Assembly (NCBI RefSeq): GCF_011045025.1
Contig: NZ_JAAKZX010000017.1
Location: 1 to 64,000 of the forward strand
Direction of reading: 5' to 3'
From: Streptomyces ureilyticus
GTDB taxonomy: Bacteria; Actinomycetota; Actinomycetes; Streptomycetales; Streptomycetaceae
Length of the DNA: 64,000 nucleotides
Under the pieces are notes generated by a model. That model was not told where the DNA came from. It was given only the letters and a program-made list of their open reading frames with translations, and made no database searches. Shown in pieces: positions 33,288 through 41,751 of this stretch. Each line of letters begins with the position of its first letter. Position 1 is the stretch's first letter. Position numbers and translations under genes: made by a program.

Positions 33288-34073
33288 TCAGGCGAACTTC
33301 TTGGCCGTGAGGAATGCGGCAAGGCCGACGCCGCCCGCCCCCTCGTCCGCGACGATCTCTCCCTTGGCGCGCGGCGGTCGCTTGGCCGCGGTGTCGACCG
33401 CCGACCGGGCGGCGGACCGGCCGGTCCACTCCGGCTCGATGTCCAGGTCGGCCAGGTCAAGGGTCTCCACGGGTTTCTTCTTCGCCGCCATGATCCCTTT
33501 GAAGGATGGATAGCGGGCGTCGCCGGACCGGTCGGTCACCGACACCACGGCCGGCAGCGTGCCCTGGACGCGTACGGTCGCGGACTCGCCCTCGCGGCGG
33601 CCGGTCACCGAGCCGTCCTCGATGGAGATCGCGAGCTCGTCGAGATGGGTGACGGCCGGGACGCCGAGCCGTTCGGCCAGCATCGCCGGGACGACGCCCA
33701 TCGAGCCGTCCGTCGAGGCCATCCCGCAGACGACCAGGTCGAAGCCGTGTCGCTCGATCGCCTTGGCCAGCACCAGTGACGTACCGAGCGCGTCACTGCC
33801 CTGGATGTCGTCGTCGCTCACATGGATCGCGCGGTCGCCGCCCATCGCGAGCGCTTTGCGCAGGGCGTCCTTCGCGTCGTCCGGGCCGACGGTGAGGTAC
33901 GTGACTTCGGCGTCGACGCCCGACTCGGTGATGCGCAGGGCCTGTTCGACGGCGTACTCGTCGAGTTCCGACAGGACGGAGTCGACCGCGTCCCGGTCGG
34001 TGGTGCCGTCCTCGGTGAACGTCCGGTCCGCCGTGGCGTCCGGCACGTGCTTCACGCAGACAACGATCTTCAA
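33288..34073 (-). CDS. etfB: Electron transfer flavoprotein beta subunit
   Basis: A 261-residue AMP-binding subunit that pairs with EtfA. It has KIVVCVKHVPDATAD at the start, ALRKALAMGGDRAIHVSDDDIQGSDALGTSLVLAKAIERHGFDLVVCGMASTDGSMGVVPAMLAERLG in the middle, and the ETF beta signature region around ISIEDGSVTGRREGE. It starts at the rare codon TTG 34073, well placed behind GGAGGT. It heads the leftward catabolic operon and diverges from the PaaK-like ligase gene. Confidence 0.97.
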   Translation of the reverse strand: MKIVVCVKHVPDATADRTFTEDGTTDRDAVDSVLSELDEYAVEQALRITESGVDAEVTYLTVGPDDAKDALRKALAMGGDRAIHVSDDDIQGSDALGTSLVLAKAIERHGFDLVVCGMASTDGSMGVVPAMLAERLGVPAVTHLDELAISIEDGSVTGRREGESATVRVQGTLPAVVSVTDRSGDARYPSFKGIMAAKKKPVETLDLADLDIEPEWTGRSAARSAVDTAAKRPPRAKGEIVADEGAGGVGLAAFLTAKKFA

Positions 34074-34106
34074 CGCGGTACCTCCACTCTGGTTGAATGA
34101 GTGCTA

Positions 34107-34118
34107 ATAGTTAACTAT
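34107..34118. promoter_or_regulatory. Perfect palindrome ATAGTTAACTAT, FCD-type operator candidate
   Basis: A perfect 12-bp palindrome in the etfB/ligase divergent promoter, 34 bases before etfB. Its core TAGTTAACTA fits the FadR-group pattern TnGT-nn-ACnA. Confidence 0.6.
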
Positions 34119-34180
34119 ATCCTGAGGGCTGATGCGAGAGACGGCTCAGTGTCGGTCGGAGTCTCGACTCGATTCCGACG

Positions 34181-34196
34181 AATTAGTTGACTCATT
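34181..34196. promoter_or_regulatory. Second FCD-type operator candidate
   Basis: AATTAGTTGACTCATT reads AAT-n-AGT-nn-ACT-n-ATT, an interrupted palindrome with the same AGTnnACT core as 34107-34118. It lies about 52 bases before the PaaK-like gene, so each arm of the divergent promoter has one site. Confidence 0.55.
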
Positions 34197-34248
34197 ACGC
34201 TGATAGCTGGAAGATCTGGGCAGCCGAACGAGGCTGCGAGGAGGCGCC

Positions 34249-35556
34249 ATGGCCGGTGACAGGTACTTCGAGCCGCAGGTGGAGACGATGCCCCGCGATC
34301 AGCTCCGGGCGTGGCAGCAGGAGCGCGTCGTGGAGCTGGTCGAGTACGCGTATGGCAACTCGGCCTTCTACCGCGAGCTCTGGGACGATCACGGGGTACA
34401 TCCGCGGGACATCCGGACCCTGGAGGACTTCCAGAACCGTGTCCCCTTCATCACCAAGGACATGGTGCGCGCCTACCGTGCCCGCACCAAGGACCCCTTC
34501 GGCGGACTGCTCTGCGTCCCGCCCGAGGAGCTGACCTCGGTGTCCTCCAGTTCGGGCACCACCGGCGACCCGGAGTTCTTCGCGGAGATCTGGGAGGACG
34601 CACCGCCCCTGGTCACCGCACAGGTACGCGACCTGTGGGAGGTCGGGCTGCGGCCCGGAGACATGGTACTGAGCCCGCCCGGGACCTTCCGCAACTTCAT
34701 GGACGGCGGCTACCAGGCGCTCGGCGCCGTGGTGGTCGAGGTGGACACCTGGCTCGGCAAGATGCACGAGGTCGTCGAGGCCGTCCGTACCTACCGGCCC
34801 GCCTACCTCCAGATGATCTACCCACAGCTGGTGGAGCTGGAACACCTGGCCGACAAGGTGGACCTCAAGGAGGCGTTCTCCTCCCTCAAGGGCGCCTCGT
34901 GTGCCGGCCAGCCGCTCAGCCGCAGGATGCGCGAGCGGGTCCGCGACGACTGGGGCATCGACGTCTACGAGTACACCAGCGCGGCCGACACCGGCACCGC
35001 CTGGGAGTGCCGGGAGCACGACGGCTTCCACCTCTGGGAGGACACCGTCTTCGCGGAGTGCCTGGACATCGACGAGTCCGGGTCGCGGGAGGTCGCGGAC
35101 GGCGACGTCGGTGAACTGGTGGCCACCGACCTCGACAACCGGGCCGCGCCGCTGATCCGTTACCGCAGCGAGGACCTCGTACGGCTGTCCCGAGACGCCT
35201 GCGGCTGCGGACGCACCCACGCCCGGATGTGGGTGGCAGGCCGACGCGGCGACGAGACGCTGGTCCAGGGACGTTCCGTGGTCCTGCGGGACATCTGGCA
35301 GGCGGTGGAGGACCAGCCCGAGACCGTGGCGGGCGTCTTCCAGATCGTACGAGCGTCACGCGAGGTCGACGAGCTGCGGCTGCGGGTCGGCTACGACCCC
35401 GAACTGACCGGCGACGTCGAGGCGTTGGCAGGGCGGCTCGGTAAGGCCGTGCACGAGCGGACGGGTGTCGAGCCGGTGCTCGACCTGCGGACCGAGGAGG
35501 AGCTGTTGCAGACCATGACCAGCGTCGCCAAGTTCCCGAGGGTGGTGAAGAGCTGA
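34249..35556 (+). CDS. PaaK-like adenylate-forming CoA ligase
   Basis: A 435-residue enzyme likely activating a carboxylic acid to its CoA thioester with ATP. The phosphate-binding loop is SVSSSSGTTGDPEFF, the aryl/acyl pocket region YEYTSAADTGTAWECREHDGFHLWED, and the hinge NRAAPLIRYRSEDLVRL, followed by CGCGRTHARM and a C-terminal PaaK domain. Length matches phenylacetate-CoA ligases, but the pocket differs, so phenylacetate is not assumed. It is the first gene of the rightward operon; the stop overlaps the next ATG by one base. Confidence 0.9.
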   Translation: MAGDRYFEPQVETMPRDQLRAWQQERVVELVEYAYGNSAFYRELWDDHGVHPRDIRTLEDFQNRVPFITKDMVRAYRARTKDPFGGLLCVPPEELTSVSSSSGTTGDPEFFAEIWEDAPPLVTAQVRDLWEVGLRPGDMVLSPPGTFRNFMDGGYQALGAVVVEVDTWLGKMHEVVEAVRTYRPAYLQMIYPQLVELEHLADKVDLKEAFSSLKGASCAGQPLSRRMRERVRDDWGIDVYEYTSAADTGTAWECREHDGFHLWEDTVFAECLDIDESGSREVADGDVGELVATDLDNRAAPLIRYRSEDLVRLSRDACGCGRTHARMWVAGRRGDETLVQGRSVVLRDIWQAVEDQPETVAGVFQIVRASREVDELRLRVGYDPELTGDVEALAGRLGKAVHERTGVEPVLDLRTEEELLQTMTSVAKFPRVVKS

Positions 35557-36266
35557 TGGCACGCGCCGACACTCTGGCCAGGGCCCGCGAACTCGACCGG
35601 CCCCAAGTCGCCTACATCGTGCGTTTCCCCGCCGCCGACGGCATGCGGGACACCGAGCTGACCTGGGCGGAGATGGACCGCGACGCCGCGTGGACCGCCG
35701 AACGACTGCGCGGCCACGGATTCGCCGCCGGGCAACGGGCGCTGCTGACCGCCTCCGGGTTCGAGGGCTTCTGGGGCCGCTCGGTCATCGGCGCGCTGCG
35801 CACGCTGAAGGTGACGTACGGCATCGCCGAGGCGATGGGCTGGGACCACCGCCGCACCGCGGTCTTCCACCGCGAACTGAAGCCGCACGCGGTGATAGGC
35901 CTGTCCGCCGAGACCTTGGAGGGCCTCAGCGGCGGCGCCGACATCGGCGAGATGTTCCGGGCGACTCAGGTCGTACTGGCCCGCCCGGCCGCCGTGCCGG
36001 TGCTGCGCCAGGCGGGCGTGCCGGCCTCCTTGATGACGACGGTGGGCCCGGCCCTCGCGCTGGAGTGTCCCGAGCGGGCCGGAGCACACGTCAACGGAGC
36101 CGAGTGGCGGGTCGGTGAGCGGGACGGAGGGCTGTTCATCGCGGCGGGGGAGGGGCGCGGGTCCGGGCTCCCCGAGACGCCGCTGGGCATCGCGGGCCAG
36201 GTGGTCACCGGCCGGTGCGGCTGCGGCAGCCATGACCCGCGCGTGCTGCTCACCGAGATCAACTAA
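35556..36266 (+). CDS. Orphan ligase-like half protein of unknown function
   Basis: A 236-residue protein not clearly assignable. The segment ELTWAEMDRDAAWTAERLRGHGFAAGQRALLTAS resembles the N-terminal part of AMP-forming ligases, and the end (GRCGCGSHDPRVLL) resembles the CxCG turn near the end of PaaK N-terminal domains. No SSGTTG loop or ATP-binding hinge is present. It is translationally coupled to the PaaK-like gene before it, so it may be a non-catalytic partner or an acyl-CoA or lipid handling subunit. Coding statistics look normal. Confidence 0.6.
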   Translation: MARADTLARARELDRPQVAYIVRFPAADGMRDTELTWAEMDRDAAWTAERLRGHGFAAGQRALLTASGFEGFWGRSVIGALRTLKVTYGIAEAMGWDHRRTAVFHRELKPHAVIGLSAETLEGLSGGADIGEMFRATQVVLARPAAVPVLRQAGVPASLMTTVGPALALECPERAGAHVNGAEWRVGERDGGLFIAAGEGRGSGLPETPLGIAGQVVTGRCGCGSHDPRVLLTEIN

Positions 36267-36288
36267 GCGTCAACGTCTAGGAGTTGGG

Positions 36289-37203
36289 ATGTCGCAAGGA
36301 GTGGTCGACGGCCGCGTCGTGGTCGTCACCGGTGCCGGCAACGGGATCGGCCGGGCACATGCCCTGGCGTTCGCCGCGCAGGGCGCGAAGGTCGTGGTCA
36401 ACGACCTGGGCGGCTCGCGCGACGGCGCAGGCGCCTCGGCCGGCCCCGCCCAGACCGTGGTGGACGAGATCACCGCGGCCGGCGGCGAGGCGGTGGCCAA
36501 CACCGACGACATCTCGTCCTGGGACGGTGCCGCGCACCTCGTCCAGCAGGCCGTCGACACCTTCGGCGGCCTGGACGTACTGGTCAACAACGCGGGCATC
36601 CTCCGCGACCGGATGATCGTGTCGATGACCGAACAGGACTGGGACAGCGTGCTCGCCGTCCACCTCAAGGGCAGCTTCGCCACCCTGCACCACGCGGCGG
36701 CGTACTGGCGCGAGCGCGCCAAGGCCGGGCAGCAGAACGACGCCCGCGTCATCAACACGACGTCGCCGTCCGGCATCTTCGGCAACCCCGGCCAGTCGAA
36801 CTACGGCTCGGCGAAAGCGGGTCTCGCCAGCCTCACGATCATCGCCGCCGCCGAGCTCGCCCGGTACGGAGTGACGGTCAACGCCATCGCGCCGACCGCT
36901 CTCACTCGGCTGACCGAGGACATCGAGATGATGAAACGGGCCGCCGAGACCCAGGACCTGACCCCGGAGGCCATCTCGCCCCTCGTGGTGTGGCTGGGCT
37001 CGGCCGCCTCCCGCGAGGTCACCGGCCGCGTCTTCGGTGTCATGGGCAACCGCATCACCGTCCTGGAGGGCTGGGTCAACGGCCCCGGCGCGAGCGCCGA
37101 GTCCCGCTGGACTCCGGAGGAGCTGTCCTCCGTCGTCCCGAACCTCGTGGCCAAGGCGGCACCGAACGCCGACGCCCTGGGCAACCGCAACGGCACGGCG
37201 TGA
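36289..37203 (+). CDS. SDR-family 3-hydroxyacyl-CoA dehydrogenase-like protein
   Basis: A 304-residue NAD(P)-dependent dehydrogenase with VVVTGAGNGIGRAHALAFAAQG (cofactor), VNNAGILRDRMIVSMTE and the catalytic Ser/Tyr/Lys in NTTSPSGIFGN ... NYGSAKAG. The NDLGGSRDGAGAS stretch and C-terminal extension are typical of the dehydrogenase of peroxisomal multifunctional enzyme 2-like proteins used in sterol and branched acid beta-oxidation. TAGGAG precedes ATG 36289. Confidence 0.9.
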   Translation: MSQGVVDGRVVVVTGAGNGIGRAHALAFAAQGAKVVVNDLGGSRDGAGASAGPAQTVVDEITAAGGEAVANTDDISSWDGAAHLVQQAVDTFGGLDVLVNNAGILRDRMIVSMTEQDWDSVLAVHLKGSFATLHHAAAYWRERAKAGQQNDARVINTTSPSGIFGNPGQSNYGSAKAGLASLTIIAAAELARYGVTVNAIAPTALTRLTEDIEMMKRAAETQDLTPEAISPLVVWLGSAASREVTGRVFGVMGNRITVLEGWVNGPGASAESRWTPEELSSVVPNLVAKAAPNADALGNRNGTA

Positions 37204-37709
37204 TGGGGCGCGACATGATGCAGCAAAAGCCTGTAGCCGACGGCCTGTTCACCTGGCCCCCCACCGCACAGCCCCGGCTCATCGGCACCGAGTGCACGGC
37301 CTGCGGACTGGTCAGCTTCCCCACCGAGACGCACTGCGTACGCTGCGGCAGCCCGGACGCCAAGGAGCGGCTCCTGGCCGACAGCGGCACGCTGTGGACC
37401 TTCAGCACCCAGGGCTTTCGCCCACCCTCACCGCCGTACGACGGATCCGACACGGCCGCCACTTTCGAGCCGTACGCCGTCGGCTACGTCGAACTCCCCG
37501 GCGAGGTCCTGGTCGAGGCCCGGCTCACCGAACCCGACCCGGAGAAGCTGACCATCGGGCAGCGGATGCGGCTCACGCTCGTGCCCTACACCGTGGACGC
37601 CGACGGCACCGAGGTCCTGACCTTCGCGTTCACCCCGGCCGACGAGCCGAACGAGCCCGTAGAGGCCAACGAGCCCGGCCAGCCCATCGCGCCCGAGGAG
37701 CAGTCATGA
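37203..37709 (+). CDS. DUF35 Zn-ribbon/OB-fold protein (ChsH2-like partner)
   Basis: A 168-residue accessory protein. The rubredoxin-like zinc ribbon is CTACGLVSFPTETHCVRCG (Cys-x2-Cys twice), followed by an OB fold (FEPYAVGYVELPGEVLVEARL). The acidic proline-rich tail (PNEPVEANEPGQP) is longer than in the second copy at 53782. DUF35 proteins bind thiolase-like aldolases or hydratases in steroid side-chain catabolism and form the acyl-CoA site. It overlaps the SDR stop by one base and the next thiolase start by four. Confidence 0.88.
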   Translation: MGRDMMQQKPVADGLFTWPPTAQPRLIGTECTACGLVSFPTETHCVRCGSPDAKERLLADSGTLWTFSTQGFRPPSPPYDGSDTAATFEPYAVGYVELPGEVLVEARLTEPDPEKLTIGQRMRLTLVPYTVDADGTEVLTFAFTPADEPNEPVEANEPGQPIAPEEQS

Positions 37710-38857
37710 CGGAAGCGGTCATCATCGGAACGGGACTGCACCCCTTCGGCCGCTTCCCGGGCAAGCCCGCGATGGACATGGGCGCGGACGCCGTACGCAT
37801 GGCGCTCACCGACGCGGGCGTCAACTGGCCCCAGATCCAGGCCGGTTACGTCGGCAGCTTCGAGGTCGCCAACCCGGACGCGATCGTCGGCCGCCTCGGC
37901 CTGACCGGCGTACCCCTGCGCGGCGTCTTCAACGGCTGCGCCACGGCCGGTACGGCGGTGGCCATGGCCGCCCGCGCCATCGAGACCGGCGAGCACGACC
38001 TGACCATCGCCATCGGCATGGACAAGCACCCGCGCGGCGCCTTCGCCGCCGACCCGTCCGTCGCCGGAATCCCCTCCTGGTACGGGCAGACCGGGCTCTT
38101 CCTCACCACCCACTTCTTCGGCATGAAGATCAACCGCTATATGCACGACCACGGCATCTCCCACGAGACGCTCGCACGGGTGGCGGCCAAGAACTTCGGC
38201 AACGCCGCCGGTAACGAGAAGGCCTGGCGACGTACGCCGCTCACCGTCGAGGAAATCCTCGCCTCACCGGTCCTCAACTACCCGCTGCGGCAGTTCATGT
38301 ACTGCGGACCCGACGAGGGCGCCGCCGCCGTCGTCATGTGCCGGGCCGACCAGGCCCACAAATACACCACCTCGACGCCGATACGGGTCCGGGCCACCGC
38401 CCTGCGCAGCCGCCGCTTCGGCGCCTTCGAGGTGCAGAGTCCGTCCGTGCCGGTGGGGGAGCCGGTGGCGAGTCCGACCGTGGACGCTTCCCGGGCCGCG
38501 TACGAGCAGGCGGGCATCGGGCCCGAGGACGTCGACATCGCCCAACTCCAGGACACCGACGCCGGATCCGAGATCATCCACATGGCCGAGAACGGGCTCT
38601 GCAAGGACGGCGAGCAGGAACGCCTCATCGCCGAGGGCGCCACCGAGATCGGTGGCCGGCTCCCCGTCAACACCGACGGCGGACTGCTCGGCAACGGCGA
38701 GCCCATCGGCGCGTCCGGACTGCGCCAGATCCACGAGATCGTGCTCCAGTTGCGCGGCGCCGCAGGGACCCGGCAGATCCCCGGCACGCCCCGCGTCGGC
38801 TATACCCACCTGTACGGCGCGCCCGGCGTGTCGGCGGTGACCATCCTGTCCACCTGA
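37706..38857 (+). CDS. Thiolase-like lipid-transfer protein with active-site Cys
   Basis: A 383-residue member of the SCP-x/Ltp thiolase group. GVFNGCATAGTA carries a possible nucleophile Cys78, and the C-terminal block is NTDGGLLGNGEPIGASGLRQIHE, where the usual GHP histidine is Glu. It ends GYTHLYGAPGVSAVTIL. The Cys suggests thiolytic cleavage, but the changed second motif keeps a retro-aldolase role open. It pairs with the DUF35 protein translated just before it. Confidence 0.88.
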   Translation: MTEAVIIGTGLHPFGRFPGKPAMDMGADAVRMALTDAGVNWPQIQAGYVGSFEVANPDAIVGRLGLTGVPLRGVFNGCATAGTAVAMAARAIETGEHDLTIAIGMDKHPRGAFAADPSVAGIPSWYGQTGLFLTTHFFGMKINRYMHDHGISHETLARVAAKNFGNAAGNEKAWRRTPLTVEEILASPVLNYPLRQFMYCGPDEGAAAVVMCRADQAHKYTTSTPIRVRATALRSRRFGAFEVQSPSVPVGEPVASPTVDASRAAYEQAGIGPEDVDIAQLQDTDAGSEIIHMAENGLCKDGEQERLIAEGATEIGGRLPVNTDGGLLGNGEPIGASGLRQIHEIVLQLRGAAGTRQIPGTPRVGYTHLYGAPGVSAVTILST

Positions 38858-38871
38858 CCGCGGAGCCCCAA

Positions 38872-40116
38872 ATGGAACACGACATGCAGGCCTTCGCCGC
38901 CGAGGTACGCCGCTTCCTGGACGCCCACGTGGCGAAGGCCCCCGACCGCACCGCCTTCACCTGGGGCGAGGGCGACGACTCGATGGCGTACTTCAGCTCC
39001 CTCCCGCCCGAGGAGGAGCGCGAGCAGGTGCGGCGGGCGCGGGAGTGGCAGCGGATCCGTTACGAGAACGGCTTCGGCTGGATCACCGGCCCGCCCGAGT
39101 ACGGCGGACGCGGACTCACCCCCGTACACGATCTCCTCTACGACGCGATCGAGTCCGAGTACGACGTCGCCGACACCGGCACGCTCAGCGTGATCGGCCT
39201 GGGCATGATCGGCCCGACGATCCTCGCCCACGCCCCGCAGCCGCTGAAGGACCACTGGCTGCCCGCGATGTACCGCGGGGACGCCATCGCCTGCCAGCTG
39301 TTCAGCGAGCCCGGCGCCGGCTCCGACCTGGCGAGCGTGACGACCCGCGCCGTACGCGACGGCGAGGACTGGGTGCTGAACGGTCAGAAGGTGTGGACCT
39401 CGGTCGCCCAGCACAGCCAGATCGGCCTCGCGCTCACGCGCACGAATCCGGACGCGCCCAAGCACCGCGGCATCACCGCCTTCCTCGTACCCATGGACAC
39501 GCCCGGCGTGGAGGTCCGCCCGCTGCGGCAGATGACCGGCGGCGCGGACTTCAACGAGGTGTTCCTCACCGACGTCCGCATCCCCGACGACCACCGTCTC
39601 GGCGAGGTCGACGGCGGCTGGACCGTCGCCCTGACGACCCTGATGAACGAGCGCGCCACGGTCGGCAGCGAGGGCGCCGGACCGGTGGCCGCCGCCCTGT
39701 CGCCCGACCGGCTCTCCGCGCTGATGCGCGCCACCTGGACCTGGGACGACCGGGCCCTGCGCGGCCGGCTCGCCGAACTGCTCGTCGACGTCCTCGCCAC
39801 CGAACACCTCAACGCCCGCGCTCTGCGCAAGCTGCACGCGGGCGTCGCCCCCGGCCCCGAGATGTCCGTGTCCAAGCTGCTCTACGGCCAGAACCTCACC
39901 AAGGCCGCGCACTTCGTCTCCGACGTCCTCGGCCCGCGCGCCATCGCCGACACCGGTCAGTGGGGCACGTACGCCTGGACCGAACTCCTCCTGGCCACCC
40001 CGGCGTTGAGGATCCTCGGCGGCACCGAGGAGATCATGAAGAACATCCTCGCGGAACGCGTCCTCGGCCTGCCGAAGGAACCGGTGACGACCGCTGCCAA
40101 GGAGGTACGTCATTGA
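38872..40116 (+). CDS. Acyl-CoA dehydrogenase, probable catalytic subunit of a pair
   Basis: A 414-residue flavoenzyme. FAD/substrate motifs: CQLFSEPGAGSDLASVTTRA, WVLNGQKVWTSVAQ, ALRILGGTEEIMKNILAERVLGL. The C-terminal catalytic position is Gly, but a candidate base is the Glu of LMNERATVGSEG. Its substrate domain is larger than usual. The next gene is another acyl-CoA dehydrogenase that lacks both candidate bases, so a heterotetramer as in actinobacterial steroid side-chain enzymes is likely. The stop codon lies exactly at the edge of an IS605-type hairpin. Confidence 0.9.
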   Translation: MEHDMQAFAAEVRRFLDAHVAKAPDRTAFTWGEGDDSMAYFSSLPPEEEREQVRRAREWQRIRYENGFGWITGPPEYGGRGLTPVHDLLYDAIESEYDVADTGTLSVIGLGMIGPTILAHAPQPLKDHWLPAMYRGDAIACQLFSEPGAGSDLASVTTRAVRDGEDWVLNGQKVWTSVAQHSQIGLALTRTNPDAPKHRGITAFLVPMDTPGVEVRPLRQMTGGADFNEVFLTDVRIPDDHRLGEVDGGWTVALTTLMNERATVGSEGAGPVAAALSPDRLSALMRATWTWDDRALRGRLAELLVDVLATEHLNARALRKLHAGVAPGPEMSVSKLLYGQNLTKAAHFVSDVLGPRAIADTGQWGTYAWTELLLATPALRILGGTEEIMKNILAERVLGLPKEPVTTAAKEVRH

Positions 40117-40260
40117 ATCCTCCCCCGGCTGAAGCAGGGGGATTCCTGGCTCACGCCGCCTGCGGGTCAGCGACCCGACAGGTCTTCCACGATCAACACC
40201 AGCCGGGTTGAAACCAGCCCGGGTTCGTACAGCAAAGCCTGGAGGTGCATGTGCTGTCTT
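40113..40260 (-). mobile_element. IS200/IS605-family end remnant
   Basis: Read leftward, the segment ends with a stem of GAATC-CCCCC around CTTCAGCC and GGGGG, then GATTCAA (hairpin 40115-40145 with one bulge), preceded by GGCGGCGTGAGCCAGGAATC. This is the form of the transposon end next to tnpB in Streptomyces IS605-type elements, recalled from memory. No tnpA or tnpB frame remains. The remnant touches the stop codon of the upstream gene. Confidence 0.5.
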
Positions 40261-40360
40261 GGTTCTCGATCAGCACGGCGTACGCGCTTGGTTCTCGCAA
40301 CACACCGCAGACAGCTTACCCGACCGCGCGGGCGGTCCGGGGCATCCTCGGAGGAATCAA

Positions 40361-41494
40361 GTGATCGCCGACGAGAGCGAACTGGACGAACTGCGGTCTG
40401 CTGTACGGGACTTCCTTGAGGCGAAGTCGCCCGAGGAAGCCGTCCGCAAGCTCATGGAGAGCGAGCCGCGTTACGACCCGGCCGTGTGGGCCCAGTTGAC
40501 CGAGCAGCTGCGGCTGCCGGGCCTGGCGATCCCCGAGGAGTACGGCGGTGACGGCTTCGGTCCCGTCGAACTCGGCGTCGTCCTGGAGGAGATGGGCCGC
40601 GCACTGCTGTGCGCACCGTTCTTCGCGACGGTCGTCCTGGCCGCCCAGGCCGTGCTGGCTTCGGGTGACGCCGAAGCCTGCGCGCGTCTTCTCCCCGGTA
40701 TCGCCGCGGGAGCGACCACGGCCACGCTGGCCGTCGCCGAGAACAGCGGTTCCTGGGACCCGGCCCTGATCTCCGCGCGTGCGGTGCGCGACGGGGAGGG
40801 CGGAGTGGGCGGAGGGGGCGGCTGGAGACTGACCGGCCGCAAGGGCTTCGTCATCGACGGTACGACGGCCGACCTGGTCCTGGTCGTCGCCCGTACCGTC
40901 GGTGGTCCCTCGCTCTTCGCCGTCGACGGTCCAGCGCCCGGCCTGACCGCCGAGTCCATGGAGACGCTGGACGCCACCCGGGCGATGGCCCGGCTGACGC
41001 TGGACGCCGTCCCCGCGACGCTCATCGGCTCCGACGGTGCCGGCGGACGCATCATGGCCAAGGTCCTGGACTACGCCTCGGTCGCCCTCGCCGCCGAACA
41101 GTCCGGCGGCTCCCGCCGCTGCCTGGAAACGGCGGCCGAATACGCCCGCACCCGCCACCAGTTCGGCCGGCCCATCGGCTCCTTCCAGGCCGTCAAGCAC
41201 AAGTGCGCCGACATGCTGGTCCAGGTCGAACTGGCCGAGGCCGCCTCCCGCGAGGCCGCCCGGCTGGCCGCCGAGGGCTCCCCGGACTACCCGGTCGCCG
41301 CAGGCGTGGCACATGTGGCCTGCTCACGGGCGTACATGTTCACGGCGATGGAGAACATCCAGGTCCACGGCGGCATCGGCTTCACCTGGGAGCATCCCGC
41401 CCATCTGTACTTCCGCCGCGCCAAGTCCTCCCAACTCCTGTTCGGGGGCCCGGCGGTGTACTCCGAGCGGCTGCTGGACCGGCTCGGTATCTGA
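40361..41494 (+). CDS. Acyl-CoA dehydrogenase, probable non-catalytic partner subunit
   Basis: A 377-residue acyl-CoA dehydrogenase fold: LGLAIPEEYGGDGFGPVEL-type start (LPGLAIPEEYGG), YARTRHQFGRPIGSFQAVKHKCADM and NIQVHGGIGFTWEHPAHLYFRRAKSSQLLFGG. The C-terminal catalytic Glu is Gly and the helix-G Glu is replaced (DYASVALAAEQ). A Gly-rich insert GGVGGGGGW lies in the beta domain. GTG 40361 follows GGAGG. The longer frame through 40208 would translate the IS remnant and is rejected. Probably pairs with the preceding dehydrogenase. Confidence 0.88.
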   Translation: MIADESELDELRSAVRDFLEAKSPEEAVRKLMESEPRYDPAVWAQLTEQLRLPGLAIPEEYGGDGFGPVELGVVLEEMGRALLCAPFFATVVLAAQAVLASGDAEACARLLPGIAAGATTATLAVAENSGSWDPALISARAVRDGEGGVGGGGGWRLTGRKGFVIDGTTADLVLVVARTVGGPSLFAVDGPAPGLTAESMETLDATRAMARLTLDAVPATLIGSDGAGGRIMAKVLDYASVALAAEQSGGSRRCLETAAEYARTRHQFGRPIGSFQAVKHKCADMLVQVELAEAASREAARLAAEGSPDYPVAAGVAHVACSRAYMFTAMENIQVHGGIGFTWEHPAHLYFRRAKSSQLLFGGPAVYSERLLDRLGI

Positions 41495-41634
41495 CCGAAC
41501 CGCTGCGCCGCCGCCAGGCCCTTGGGGCCACTCGACGCGGGCCGACTTTATTCGGTTGCCGCTCCCCGTGTCCGCCCCTCACCATGGGCGAGACACCGGG
41601 AGCTGCCCGGTGCTCCACGAGAGGAGGCACGACC

Positions 41635-41751
41635 GTGACTACGACTGTCCTCGGCCTGCCCGCAGACCGCCTCCCTCTCACTTCATGGAGCACCTCCAGC
41701 GATGTCTCACGACGATCTCTCGCAGCACCTTCAACACCCGGCATTTCCTGA
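41635..41751 (+). CDS. Possible 38-residue leader peptide before the RIO kinase
   Basis: GTG 41635 has an excellent GAGAGGAGG ribosome-binding site nine bases before it, better than that of the kinase gene. The frame runs 38 codons (VTTTVLGLPADRLPLTSWST...) and overlaps the kinase start in another frame. It may be an upstream translated leader, or the site may belong to a lost gene. No similarity is recognised. Confidence 0.3.
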   Translation: MTTTVLGLPADRLPLTSWSTSSDVSRRSLAAPSTPGIS

